A stretch of 64,000 nt of DNA from Pirellulimonas nuda. GTDB lineage: Bacteria; Planctomycetota; Planctomycetia; Pirellulales; Lacipirellulaceae. Location of the stretch: positions 4,712,001 through 4,776,000 of the forward strand of contig NZ_CP036291.1 in NCBI RefSeq assembly GCF_007750855.1, in the 5' to 3' direction. Each line of letters starts with the position of its first letter. Positions within the stretch are counted from its first letter, which is position 1. Positions 7,501-19,689 of this stretch are shown piece by piece. Under the pieces are notes generated by a model, which saw only the letters and a program-made list of their open reading frames with translations, did no database searches and was not told the DNA's origin. Made by a program: the position numbers and the translations under genes.

Positions 7501-8637
7501 ATGCGCACGATCGATCGCTACCTGCTCTGGCAGTTCTTTCAGGTCTTTATGATCTGTTTCCTCAGCCTGGCCGGGCTGTACATCGTCATCGACGCCTTCA
7601 GCAAGCTCGACAACTTCCTCGACCACGCCCGCGAGCACGGCAACCTGGCCGCCACCATGGCCCGCCACTACGGCTTCCAGAGCCTGGCGTTCTTCAACCG
7701 CACCAGCGGCGTGCTGGCGCTGGCCGCGGCCATGTTTACCGTCACCTGGATCCAGCGGCACAACGAGATGACCGCCCTGTTGGCCGCCGGCATCCCCCGG
7801 CTGCGCGTGCTGCGGCCGGTGCTGATCGCCTGTGTGATGATCGCCTTCGGCGCGGCCGCGGCGCGGGAGTTCATCCTCCCCGGCATCCGCCACGAGCTGC
7901 GGGTGGACGCCCGCAACCTGTCGGGCGAGCTGCAGCTCGACCTCCACTCGCGGTACGACAACGTGACCGACATCCTGCTGGCCGGCAGCAAGGCCGTGGT
8001 GGCCGGCCAGAAGATCACCTCGCCCAGCTTCATCCTGCCGCCGCCGCTGGCCAAGTACGGCAAGCAGCTCGCCGCGGAAGAAGCCAAGTTCGTCGAGGCC
8101 TCCGGGGGCCGCCCCAGCGGCTACCTGCTGTCGAAGGTCAAAACGCCCGCTGCGCTGCTTTCCAGCCCGTCGTTGACGCTGGCCGACGGCTCGATCGCTG
8201 TGGCGACGCCGCAAGACGTGCCGTGGCTGGAGCCGGACCAGGTGTTCGTCGTCAGCCGGGTGTCGTTCGAGCTGCTGGCCTCGGGCGCCGAGTGGCGCGA
8301 CTTCGCCTCGCTGCGCGAACTGGCGACCGAGCTACGCAACCCCAGCACCGAGCTGGGCCCCGACGTACGCGTGGCGGTCCACACCCGCGTGCTGCAGCCG
8401 CTGCTCGACATCACGCTGTTGATGCTGGGGCTGCCGCTGGTGGTCTCCAGCGGCGCCCGCAACCCGTTCATCGCCATCGGCTACTGCCTGACGGTGGTCA
8501 CCGCGTTCTTCCTGGTGTCGCTGGGCGCCCAATCGCTGGGAGGCACCGGGCTGATTTCGCCGGTCCTCGCCGCCTGGGCCCCGCTGGTGTCGTTCGGCCC
8601 GATCGCTGTGGGGATGTGCGACCCGCTGCGGAGCTGA
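7501..8637 (+). CDS. LptF/LptG (YjgP/YjgQ) family permease
   Basis: Inner-membrane subunit of the lipopolysaccharide export ABC machine, which drives LPS from the inner membrane to the LptA bridge. From the ATG at 7501 the protein has 378 residues, within the family range. Membrane segments are seen near the N-terminus (FQVFMICFLSLAGLYIVIDA), before and after the TWIQRHNEMTALLAAGIPRL loop, and three at the C-terminus (LLDITLLMLGLPLVVSSGAR onward). The loop NEMTALLAAGI is the coupling region typical of LptF/G. A TTG two codons upstream is a possible but weaker start. Only one of the usual LptF/LptG pair is here, so I do not choose between the two symbols. Confidence 0.85.
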   Translation: MRTIDRYLLWQFFQVFMICFLSLAGLYIVIDAFSKLDNFLDHAREHGNLAATMARHYGFQSLAFFNRTSGVLALAAAMFTVTWIQRHNEMTALLAAGIPRLRVLRPVLIACVMIAFGAAAAREFILPGIRHELRVDARNLSGELQLDLHSRYDNVTDILLAGSKAVVAGQKITSPSFILPPPLAKYGKQLAAEEAKFVEASGGRPSGYLLSKVKTPAALLSSPSLTLADGSIAVATPQDVPWLEPDQVFVVSRVSFELLASGAEWRDFASLRELATELRNPSTELGPDVRVAVHTRVLQPLLDITLLMLGLPLVVSSGARNPFIAIGYCLTVVTAFFLVSLGAQSLGGTGLISPVLAAWAPLVSFGPIAVGMCDPLRS

Positions 8638-8649
8638 CGAAAGAAGATT

Positions 8650-8805
8650 GCCACGAAAAGGCACAAGCAGCACAAAGAAGGAGAATGACCAATGACCAAG
8701 CCTAAATGACCACTACGCGCAAGCGATCGCCCTGCGCGTATGGGTCATTTAGGCTTGGTCATTGGTGCTTCCATTGTTTTTGTGCTCCTTGTGCCTTTTC
8801 GTGGC
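8650..8805. repeat. Nested pair of inverted repeats
   Basis: The outer arms, about 28 bases each, carry GCCACGAAAAGGCACAA on the left (near 8650-8679) and its near-perfect complement at 8776-8804. Inside is a second, perfect 24-base inverted repeat (about 8688-8711 and 8743-8766) with the core CCAAGCCTAAATGACC. The outer family recurs at 32701-32841, and the inner one at 42159-42215. No gene lies inside. It separates the converging permease and yjbQ genes. Confidence 0.75.
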
Positions 8806-8847
8806 CAACTCCGTATCCGTGAATTCCGTGCGATCCGTGGTCAAACG

Positions 8848-9270
8848 TCATTCCCCGATGATCTTCACCAGCACGCGTTTCTTCCGCCGGCCGTCGAACT
8901 CGCCGTAGAAGATCTGCTCCCAGGGGCCGAAGTCGAGCTTGCCTTCGGTGACGGCCACCACCACCTCGCGCCCCATGATCTGCCGCTTGTGGTGGGCGTC
9001 TGCGTTGTCCTCACCGGTGCGGTTGTGGTGGTAGCGCTGCGGCGACGGGTCGAACGGCGCCAGCTCTTCCAGCCACTTCTTGTAGTCGCGGTGCAGGCCG
9101 GGCTCGTCGTCGTTGATGAACACGCTGGCGGTGATGTGCATGGCGTTCACCAGGCAAAGCCCCTCGCGGACGCCGCTGTCGCGCAGACACTTTTCAACCT
9201 CCGGCGTGATGTTGCGGAACTCCATCCGCTCGGGGAGGTTGAACCACAGTTCTTGGCGGTAGCTGAGCAT
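8848..9270 (-). CDS. yjbQ: Secondary thiamine-phosphate synthase-type enzyme (UPF0047/YjbQ)
   Basis: This small single-domain protein has 140 residues, the usual family length. Family hallmarks are [18 protein letters not shown] (metal-binding His and Asp), the central segment ending [17 protein letters not shown], and the C-terminal [19 protein letters not shown]. Some YjbQ members can complement thiamine phosphate synthase loss in Escherichia coli, but the native role is not settled. It stands alone, between an inverted-repeat block and a decayed gene fragment. Confidence 0.9.
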   Translation of the reverse strand: MLSYRQELWFNLPERMEFRNITPEVEKCLRDSGVREGLCLVNAMHITASVFINDDEPGLHRDYKKWLEELAPFDPSPQRYHHNRTGEDNADAHHKRQIMGREVVVAVTEGKLDFGPWEQIFYGEFDGRRKKRVLVKIIGE

Positions 9271-9337
9271 GGGAATGAAGAATGCGAGGTGAAGGGTGAG
9301 CTGCCAACAGCCGACGGGCTCCGCCCCGACGGAGTGA

Positions 9338-9838
9338 TTGATAAGCCCCCAGCCCCCGCGTTACAATCCGTCTGAAGGTCCGCTTGTCTCGCCGGGGGTC
9401 CTGATGCTTTCCTCATCCAACGCCCACCTCACGCCCGACGCCGGCCAGGCCCCTGGGGGAGAGTTGCAAGCGACCCTCGCCGATGGATTCGCCCCCGCCG
9501 CGGGCGACACGTTCCCGATCGCCTCGGCCCTGGGCACCCGCGACGCGTTCTCGCAGCTGCAGCTCCCGACGCTCGCAGACGGGTTGTTCTGGCGCCTCGA
9601 CGCAACCGAGCCGATGGTGTCGCTCCAGGTGCTCGCGGGCGCCGTCGCCGGCGACATCGGCGCCGCGCAGTACGACCAGTGGCGGCAGAACTTCGGCGCC
9701 TCGGCGGTCGAAGGGCTGGCTGGGGCGGCGCCCGTGCCGGAGCCGGCGGTTGGGTTGATGGCGATTGCGGCAATCGGGAAGAGAGTAGCGCGACGGAAAA
9801 GGTTCCTGACACCTTTTCTCGCCCGGCGGTCTATCTAG
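9338..9838 (+). pseudogene. Decayed fragment of a PEP-CTERM secreted protein
   Basis: The open frame codes for 166 residues. They look like the C-terminal end of a large planctomycete surface protein: GGELQATLADGFAPAAGDTF, then FSQLQLPTLADGLFWRL, a shrunken dockerin-like remnant YDQWRQNFGASA, and a PEP-CTERM-type tail (VPEPAVGLMAIAAIGKRVARRKR in two pieces). The usual signal peptide, repeat body and calcium-binding dockerin loops are missing. The N-terminus, upstream of GGELQ, has no family resemblance. I read it as a deletion remnant at the left end of the accessory region. A short functional protein is unlikely but not excluded. Confidence 0.5.
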
Positions 9839-9912
9839 CCGGCTCTCGAAGTCGGTGTTTTGAGGTTCACCCTAGTCGCCGAAGCTCTGGCCACCGAGGA
9901 AAGCTCTAAAAT

Positions 9913-14161
<4,249 letters not shown>

Positions 14162-14432
14162 ATCTGGTGGATTGCTCTGCCATAGTGGCCACGACCCAAC
14201 ACCGGCACGGAAGCTTCAATAGGTCAACTTTGGGGCGACGAGCCAGGCCCGCAACCGCTTCTTCCTCGCGCAAGTCTGATGCACCTCTGCTTACTTGGGA
14301 CTGAGCGTTCGTGATGGCGGTTGCATCGGCGAATGGCACTTAGTTTTTCGGGTTCCTCACCAGAATCCGTGGGCAATAGTCACCCGTTTTTGAGCGGACG
14401 GACCTCAGCTCCGGCTCAACAGAGGGGTGTCG

Positions 14433-14501
14433 CCCCTCCGCCTTCCCCCTCGCATCGGCCGTCGTGGGGTGAGGGCCGATGCGAGGGTGAAGACGGAGGG
14501 G
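14433..14501. repeat. Long GCATCGGCC palindrome, copy A
   Basis: The left arm 14433-14460 and right arm 14474-14501 pair over 26 of 28 bases around a 13-base loop. The innermost bases are CGCATCGGCC and GGCCGATGCG. Flanking bases on the left (ACCTCAGCTCCGGCTCAACA) match those of the copies at 20782-20851 and 20900-20973, so the repeat unit is wider than the stem, about 130 bases. No T-tract follows, so it is not a standard terminator. Confidence 0.8.
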
Positions 14502-14620
14502 CTCAGGCGAACTCTGATGGAAGATGGGGGACGGGGGGGCGAAAGAGACACGGCCACGGGAGGATCGGTTAAGGATGTTGTTGCGAAGCAGCGGGTGGCA
14601 CTGTTGTGGGTGCCACTGTC

Positions 14621-14629
14621 TGGCTTGCC
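14621..14629. repeat. Target-site duplication, left copy
   Basis: TGGCTTGCC is directly repeated at 16052-16060 and abuts the IS terminal inverted repeat with no extra base. Confidence 0.9.
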
Positions 14630-16051
14630 CAATCCTGTTCGGCCCGCCAGTTGCTCACTGGTTCGGTTCGACCGTGATGAGCCGTGGTTGCGAAACTGTC
14701 TGCCCAGAATTTTGCGCTGGGGGCCATCGGGTTTGCGTACTGCGCAGCATCGACCGGCGCGGCGCGGGTGGTCGGTTCGCGGCGGTTCAATGCGTTTTGA
14801 GTTTTTCAAGGTGCGCCAGCACCTCGTCTTCATCGGCCCATCCGATCAGGTAGAAGCGGATCATCTCGAACGTCCGCAGCGTCGGCTTCTTGCCGGTCCA
14901 TAGGCTGATCAGCAGGCAGACGATGATCGCGCAGTACGTCTGAATCTCAATGCCCACCGGGTCCTCGCTCAGCAGGTGACGGCAGCCGAGCGTGTGCTTG
15001 AAGAAGCGGAAGAACAGCTCGACCTGCCAGCGGTGTACGTAGATCAGCGCCACCACGTCGGCCGGGACGTCCATCAGGTTCGTCGCTAGCACGAGGTCTT
15101 TTCCCGCCGCGCCGCCGCGTTTGGGGTGGGCTTGGGCGCGGATGCGGACCAGCCGCACCGGGTGGTCGGGGTGCTCGATCCGCACGCTCTTGGCCGAGCC
15201 GAGCTTGCCGACCGCGTCTTCAAGCACCCCCGCCTCGATCGCCTCGGGGCCAAGGTCGCGGGCCTGCTCGGGGGTGAAGTGGTGGTCCTCGCGCACCCGG
15301 CAAACGTAGCTGCTGCCGGCAGCGACGATCGCGTTGAACAGCGAGAACTGCTCGTAGCCCCGGTCGAGGATGTAGCAGCGGTCGGCTTCCAGCAGCCTCC
15401 GCAGCGAAGCCTTCTCGTTGGCGTCCTTGCGGTTGCGGCCGGTCGTCACCTCAATGTTGGTCGGCGCGCCGCGCAGCACCTCGAAGTGCGCGTGCAGCCG
15501 CCAACCGTCCGGGCGCCGCCGGCCCTGCCAAGCCGCTTGGGCGATCTGTGGCAGCCGCGTCAGCAGCGAGCCGTCCACGGCCGTCAGCCGTTGGGTGACG
15601 CCGTCGAGCCGCCGGTCGTGCGGCAGCGCGCCCAACTGATCCGCCAGCTCGCCCACGATCTCACGCAGCCCCTCGGCGCGGAACACCGCGGTCGCCTCGG
15701 ACAGCGAGCCGAGGCTGGTCCGTGGGCAGCCGAGCTTCTTCTGCACCTTCTTGAGCTCGGACGCCTGCTGAACGCCGCGGAGGGAGGTGAGGATTGGGTT
15801 GAACAAGAACAGCAAGATCAGCACGGAGTACTCGTCCATGTGCAGGACGCGATTGCCCGCCTTGTCCCGCTCGCAGCCCACGCCGTGCAGACGCTCAAAC
15901 AGAGGAAGCAGCGCCCGCAGCTCCTTCACCCCCCGCACGTCTCGCTCATCAAGTTTCGGCTTCTTGGCGGCCATCGTGGTAAGATGACCGAAGTTTACCC
16001 TTGGCGCTAGCCCTATTCTTCAACGCGCAAATCTTGTGCCGAACAGGATTG
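14630..16051 (-). mobile_element. Intact IS4-type insertion sequence, 1422 bp
   Basis: The ends are perfect 14-base inverted repeats: CAATCCTGTTCGGC at 14630-14643 and its complement at 16038-16051. They are flanked directly by a 9-base target duplication (14621-14629 and 16052-16060). One transposase gene fills the element on the minus strand. Nine-base duplications and a Y-R-E-K transposase signature fit the IS4 group in the broad sense. The perfect ends and duplication suggest a recent insertion. Rejoining the two sides restores a palindromic sequence, CACTGTCTGGCTTGCCAGC plus AGTG, so the element landed in a short intergenic palindrome. Confidence 0.93.
14787..15974 (-). CDS. IS4-type DDE transposase
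   Basis: The transposase has 395 residues and would catalyse excision and insertion of the surrounding element. The DDE triad is visible: first Asp in LTAVDGSLL, second Asp in CYILDRGYEQF, and Glu in the Y-R-E-K signature YVHRWQVELFFRFFKHTLGC. The N-terminal third is helical, with DNA-binding character (LRGVQQASELKKVQKKLGC). The frame is complete, so the element may still be active. It starts at an ATG 77 bases inside the right end. No second frame or frameshift signal is needed. Confidence 0.93.
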   Translation of the reverse strand: MAAKKPKLDERDVRGVKELRALLPLFERLHGVGCERDKAGNRVLHMDEYSVLILLFLFNPILTSLRGVQQASELKKVQKKLGCPRTSLGSLSEATAVFRAEGLREIVGELADQLGALPHDRRLDGVTQRLTAVDGSLLTRLPQIAQAAWQGRRRPDGWRLHAHFEVLRGAPTNIEVTTGRNRKDANEKASLRRLLEADRCYILDRGYEQFSLFNAIVAAGSSYVCRVREDHHFTPEQARDLGPEAIEAGVLEDAVGKLGSAKSVRIEHPDHPVRLVRIRAQAHPKRGGAAGKDLVLATNLMDVPADVVALIYVHRWQVELFFRFFKHTLGCRHLLSEDPVGIEIQTYCAIIVCLLISLWTGKKPTLRTFEMIRFYLIGWADEDEVLAHLEKLKTH

Positions 16052-16060
16052 TGGCTTGCC
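16052..16060. repeat. Target-site duplication, right copy
   Basis: TGGCTTGCC directly follows the right terminal inverted repeat and is identical to 14621-14629. Confidence 0.9.
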
Positions 16061-16621
16061 AGCAGTGAGAAGCGGAGACCCTGTTCCCATTCCGGACGAA
16101 GCGAACTCCACGCAGTTTCCCGGAGTCGGCCGACCTAACGGCACACGATCGTTCCACCCCTTCTCCCCGCCTTGTTATTGAAAGCCCCCGCGCGGTCGGC
16201 CAAAATGCCGGCCCCACCGCGGCACGCCGCGTGGATCGGTCGGTGCGTGACGAATCTGGGGGAGGGACTTGGCCCTAAGAAGACCTGGGGGACGGCCATC
16301 CGCGTCCCGAAGACCTGGGGCCCAGCCATCCACGCCCAGCCATTTCCGCCCCGCATACCGCAGCTTCAACCTCCCGCCGCGAGCTCCAACGCCGCCTTCT
16401 CCCTCGGCCATTTCTCGCCGCTTTGCCGACGATAGCCGCCATGGGGTCGTGGAGAGTGTCAATCTCACGGCGGTGCGGGTACGTTTGCGTTCGGGGATGT
16501 CCTCAAAATGGGGGTCGTGGCGTCTACCGCAGGATTTGCCCCTCACTTCTCCGCCAGGCCCCTGCCGAATATACTTGGTACTCGCCTTCCGGGACGCTTC
16601 TCCCGGCGGGCGACACGCAAC
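16061..16621. other. Gene-free stretch between the insertion sequence and tmRNA
   Basis: No coding region with recognisable protein features is seen on either strand. Two copies of GAAGACCTGGGG lie about 33 bases apart (near 16278 and 16311), each followed by a GCCATCC, which suggests a degenerate short repeat. A small dyad CCGGGA-N6-TCCCGG lies around 16589-16606, just before the tmRNA. A TATACT at 16570-16575 could be a -10 box for a longer tmRNA precursor, but no good -35 accompanies it. Confidence 0.5.
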
Positions 16622-16986
16622 GGGGGCGAACTGGGCTCGACCGGGTGTGGAAAGCGTAAGTGGCGTGTCGTGGTTGATCGGTGGCCCACGTAAAAAGCCG
16701 ATTAAATCCTTCAATTGCCGAAGGTAATTTCGCTTTGGCTGCCTAGTTTACTAGGGAGTCCGAGTCGAGGGCTGTAGCCGGAATGGCCCAAAGACTCGTA
16801 TCACCCCAATCCGGACCGCCTCGGGTCACTGCAGAGCACGCCCGCGGTTAAAAAAAGTTCTCAGCTAGCGACCGGGTAGCCCTGCCAGCGAGGCGCCCCG
16901 GCCGCGAAATCAAATCTCGCTGGACATACACGTAGAAGCTTGCGTGGCCCCATCGCGGGACGCGGGTTCGATTCCCGCCGCCTCCA
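16622..16986 (+). ncRNA. ssrA: Transfer-messenger RNA (tmRNA)
   Basis: tmRNA rescues stalled ribosomes and tags the nascent peptide for proteolysis. The 5' end GGGGGCG (16622-16628) pairs with CGCCTCC (16979-16985) to give the seven-pair acceptor stem, with A at 16986 as the discriminator. The 5' segment GGGGGCGAACTGGGCTCGAC and the 3' T-arm GCGGGTTCGATTCCCGC are strongly conserved tmRNA sequences. A short tag frame ending in ALAA and a stop lies at 16717-16746. Length is about 365 nt, usual for one-piece tmRNA. CCA is not encoded (CTT follows), so it must be added after transcription. A strong terminator follows at 17031. Confidence 0.93.
16717..16746 (+). other. tmRNA proteolysis tag frame, AEGNFALAA
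   Basis: GCC GAA GGT AAT TTC GCT TTG GCT GCC TAG encodes A-E-G-N-F-A-L-A-A and stops. The ALAA end is the standard degradation signal recognised by ClpXP-type proteases. The resume codon is taken as the GCC at 16717; this is the usual Ala and fits the family, but the exact resume point is inferred. Confidence 0.8.
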
Positions 16987-17030
16987 CTTGTCAGGTGTAT
17001 CTACCTGTTGGGAAAATTGAAGCAAGACGA

Positions 17031-17062
17031 GGACGTGGGGCGCCTGCCCCGCGTCCTTTTTT
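17031..17062 (+). terminator. Rho-independent terminator after tmRNA
   Basis: An eleven-pair stem (GGACGTGGGGC with GCCCCGCGTCC, one G-T pair) has a GCCT loop and is followed directly by six T. It lies 45 bases after the mature tmRNA end. Confidence 0.92.
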
Positions 17063-17150
17063 CTTGCCACGACCGCGCCGGCGCTTCGAGCGGATGCAGC
17101 GCGCCCGACCCCTGCTACGGACCCGCGGGTCCACCTAGCGAAATCCGCCG

Positions 17151-17178
17151 TTGACATATTGTTATGTTCCGATATATT
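17151..17178 (+). promoter_or_regulatory. Sigma-70-type promoter of the sulfur operon
   Basis: A perfect TTGACA at 17151-17156 is followed after 16 bases by TATATT at 17173-17178. The spacer and the -10 are AT-rich (CATATTGTTATGTTCCG) within GC-rich DNA, with a loose dyad ATATT/ATATAT, as expected for an ArsR-type (sulfide- or persulfide-responsive) operator; no regulator gene is next to it. The first gene begins at 17350, giving a leader of about 165 bases. Confidence 0.7.
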
Positions 17179-17349
17179 TGATTACCGAAGGCGAGCGCAG
17201 TGGCCCTCAATGGGGGAGCTGGCTGACCCTGGGAGTGATCCCCGATCGTTCCCAGGCCCGCCGCGGCGCTCGCGTGTTGGGGCGGCCGCGGCCCCCGGCG
17301 TGTTCTGCCGGTTTTGATCCGACACACAACAAGATCGAGGTGACCTGCC

Positions 17350-18750
17350 ATGTTGCTCAAGTACTTCTACGACAAGCCGCTCGCCCACGCCTCGTACATG
17401 GTCGGCTGCCAGAAGAGCGGCGAGGCGATCGTGGTCGACCCCGGCCGCGACGTCTCCCCCTACCTCGAGGCGGCCAAGGCCGAGGGGCTGCGGATCGTGG
17501 CGGCAACCGAGACCCACATCCACGCCGACTTTGTGTCGGGCTCGCGCGAGCTGGCCGACCGGGTCGGCGCCAAGCTGTACCTCTCCGACACGGGGCCGAG
17601 CGACTGGAAGTACGCGCCGGCCAGCGGGTGTGACATCACGCTGCTCAAGGACGGCGACGCGTTCTACGTCGGCAAGGTGAAGCTCGAAGTGCTGCACACG
17701 CCGGGGCACACCCCGGAGAGCATCTCCCTGGTGCTGACCGACGAAGGGGGGGGCGCCAACGCGCCGATGGGGGTCTTTACCGGCGACTTTGTCTTCGTCG
17801 GTTCGGTCGGCAGGCCCGACCTGCTAGAGACCGCGGCCGGGGTGGTCGGCAGCGCCGAGGTCGGCGCGCGGCAGCTCTACGAGTCGACGCTCCGCTTCCG
17901 CACGCTGCCAGACCACTTGCAGGTGTGGCCCGCCCACGGCGCGGGGAGCGCCTGCGGCAAGGGGCTGGGCGCCATCCCGTCGTCCACGGTGGGCTACGAG
18001 AAGCTGTTCAACCCAGCGTTGCAGTACCGCGACGAGCAAGCGTTTGTCGACTACATCCTCGCCGACCAGCCCGAGACCCCCTTCTACTTCGCGGTGATGA
18101 AGCGGGTGAACAAGCAGGGGCCGCAGCTCACCGAGAAGCTCCCCCCCGTCGAGGCGATCCCAACCGACCGGCTCGCGGCGGTCGCGGCCCGCGAGATCGT
18201 CCTGGACACCCGCCCCTCGGGCGACTTCGCCCAAGCGCACGCGCCGGGCACGATCAACGTGCCCGCCTCGAACCTGGTGCAGTGGGCCGGCTTCTTTGTC
18301 GACTACGACAAGCCGGTCTACCTGATCGCCGATGAGTCGACGCTGGGCGATCGGCTGCGGAGCCTGCGCTCGATCGGCATCGACAACGTGGGGGGGTACT
18401 TCGACGCCGGCGCTGTTGGGAATGCCGGGCTGAGGACCGAATCGTACCCGTCCGCGACGCCGGCGCAGCTGCGCGACAAGATCGAGGGGGGCGAAGTGAC
18501 GCTCGTCGATGTCCGCGCGGCGACCGAGTACCAGGCCGGGCACATCGCCGAGGCCGAGCACCACTTCCTCGGGAAACTCATGCGGAACATCGACGCCGTC
18601 ACTCGCGACAAGCCGGTGGTCGCCCAGTGCCTGGCGGGGGGGCGGTCGGCCATCGCGGCCAGCATCCTCCAACGCGCCGGATTCGAGGTGGTCAACATGC
18701 AGGGGGGCTACCGGGCCTGGGTCGACGACGGGCTGCCAACGGTGCGGTAG
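17350..18750 (+). CDS. MBL-fold persulfide dioxygenase-like hydrolase with two rhodanese domains
   Basis: The protein has 466 residues. The N-terminal metallo-beta-lactamase fold has the metal motif THIHADFVSG (His56, His58, Asp60), LHTPGHTPES, FTGDFVFVGSVGRPDLL and VWPAHGAGSACG, a pattern shared with ETHE1-type persulfide dioxygenases. Two rhodanese domains follow. The first (about 265-355) lacks the active-site cysteine (LIADEST in its place) and should be inactive. The second has Cys in VVAQCLAGGRSAIA and should carry persulfide. The protein would oxidise glutathione or other persulfides to sulfite and shuttle sulfane sulfur. It heads a run with a TauE/SafE exporter and YeeE-type transporters, which supports a sulfide/sulfite detoxification role. 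Confidence 0.9.
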   Translation: MLLKYFYDKPLAHASYMVGCQKSGEAIVVDPGRDVSPYLEAAKAEGLRIVAATETHIHADFVSGSRELADRVGAKLYLSDTGPSDWKYAPASGCDITLLKDGDAFYVGKVKLEVLHTPGHTPESISLVLTDEGGGANAPMGVFTGDFVFVGSVGRPDLLETAAGVVGSAEVGARQLYESTLRFRTLPDHLQVWPAHGAGSACGKGLGAIPSSTVGYEKLFNPALQYRDEQAFVDYILADQPETPFYFAVMKRVNKQGPQLTEKLPPVEAIPTDRLAAVAAREIVLDTRPSGDFAQAHAPGTINVPASNLVQWAGFFVDYDKPVYLIADESTLGDRLRSLRSIGIDNVGGYFDAGAVGNAGLRTESYPSATPAQLRDKIEGGEVTLVDVRAATEYQAGHIAEAEHHFLGKLMRNIDAVTRDKPVVAQCLAGGRSAIAASILQRAGFEVVNMQGGYRAWVDDGLPTVR

Positions 18751-18819
18751 CGGTGCGAGTGAGTCGGACCACGGCGCCCGGCGCCGACGACAGGGAGGCC
18801 CTGACGCGAGGTACACACC

Positions 18820-19641
18820 ATGATTCCGCTACTTGCGCTCCTGTTCGGCGGGATCGTCGGCTTCTCGTTGGGGCTCACCGGCGGCGGCGGGGCGATCCTG
18901 GCCGTGCCGCTGCTGGTGTACGGCCTGTCGGTCGACCCGCGTCAGGCCGTCGGCGTCTCGCTGGCGGCGGTGGGCATTACTTCTGCGGTCGGCTTCTTGG
19001 GGAGGTGGCGCGCGGGTCAGGTGGAGGTGGGTACCGGGCTGCTGTTCGCGGGGGCCGGCATGCTCGGCGCCCCGGTCGGCTCGTGGCTGTCGTCTCAGAT
19101 CCCCGAGCCGCTGCTGCTGACGCTGTTCGCATTGTTGATGCTGGCGGTGGCCGTCCGCATGTGGCGGCAGTCCGCGCCCACGCGGCTGGCGCCAGCGAAC
19201 GTCACACCCGCAGGCGCCGCCAGAACGGCCTGCGGCCGCGACGCCGCGGGCAACCTGCGGCTCAACTCCCCCTGCGCTATGCTGTTGGGCGCCGTCGGCG
19301 TGCTGACGGGGGTCTTATCGGGCTTGTTTGGCGTGGGGGGCGGGTTTGTTATTGTGCCGGCCCTGGTTGTTTTTAGCGGCATGGCGATCCACCGCGCCGT
19401 CGCCACGTCGCTGATGGTGATCACGCTGATCAGCGTGTCGGGGGTGGCGTCGCACTTGATGGCGGGCCGCGAAATCCCCATCGAGCTCACGTCGTACTTC
19501 GTCGTCGGCGGGGTGCTGGGGATGTTTGCCGGTATCGGGGCGAGCCGCTACCTGTCCGGGCCGGCGCTGCAGAAGGTCTTCGCCCTGGTGATTGTCGCCG
19601 TCGGGCTGTTCGTCATGGTTCGTACGGCGTTCCACTTGTAG
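18820..19641 (+). CDS. TauE/SafE family sulfite/sulfonate exporter
   Basis: Integral membrane protein of 273 residues with about eight hydrophobic segments in two halves. Each half starts with the Gly-rich family repeat: FGGIVGFSLGLTGGGGAILA at the N-terminus and VLTGVLSGLFGVGGGFVIVP in the middle. TauE/SafE members export sulfite, sulfoacetate or related anions. The position just after the MBL-rhodanese gene (69 bases) suggests export of the sulfite that enzyme would produce. Substrate is an inference from context. Confidence 0.88.
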   Translation: MIPLLALLFGGIVGFSLGLTGGGGAILAVPLLVYGLSVDPRQAVGVSLAAVGITSAVGFLGRWRAGQVEVGTGLLFAGAGMLGAPVGSWLSSQIPEPLLLTLFALLMLAVAVRMWRQSAPTRLAPANVTPAGAARTACGRDAAGNLRLNSPCAMLLGAVGVLTGVLSGLFGVGGGFVIVPALVVFSGMAIHRAVATSLMVITLISVSGVASHLMAGREIPIELTSYFVVGGVLGMFAGIGASRYLSGPALQKVFALVIVAVGLFVMVRTAFHL

Positions 19642-19689
19642 AGACACGCCCCGCGCAGCGTTCACTCCTTGCAAGAAGAGGAAACCCCG

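Larger units (their letters stand above)
14162..14629. other. Gene-free stretch before the insertion sequence
   Basis: No convincing coding region is present on either strand. The only structure is the long palindrome at 14433-14501 with its conserved flanks, and the half-palindrome broken by the IS at 14612-14629. Confidence 0.6.

Noticed and set aside
16945..16986. Separate tRNA gene suggested by the T-arm GCGGGTTCGATTCCCGC
   Set aside because: No D-arm or anticodon arm lies directly upstream, while the matching acceptor 5' strand is at 16622, which makes it tmRNA.
16423..17157. Several 60-100 codon frames around 16.4-17.2 kb
   Set aside because: They overlap the tmRNA gene or its flanks on either strand and have no protein features.
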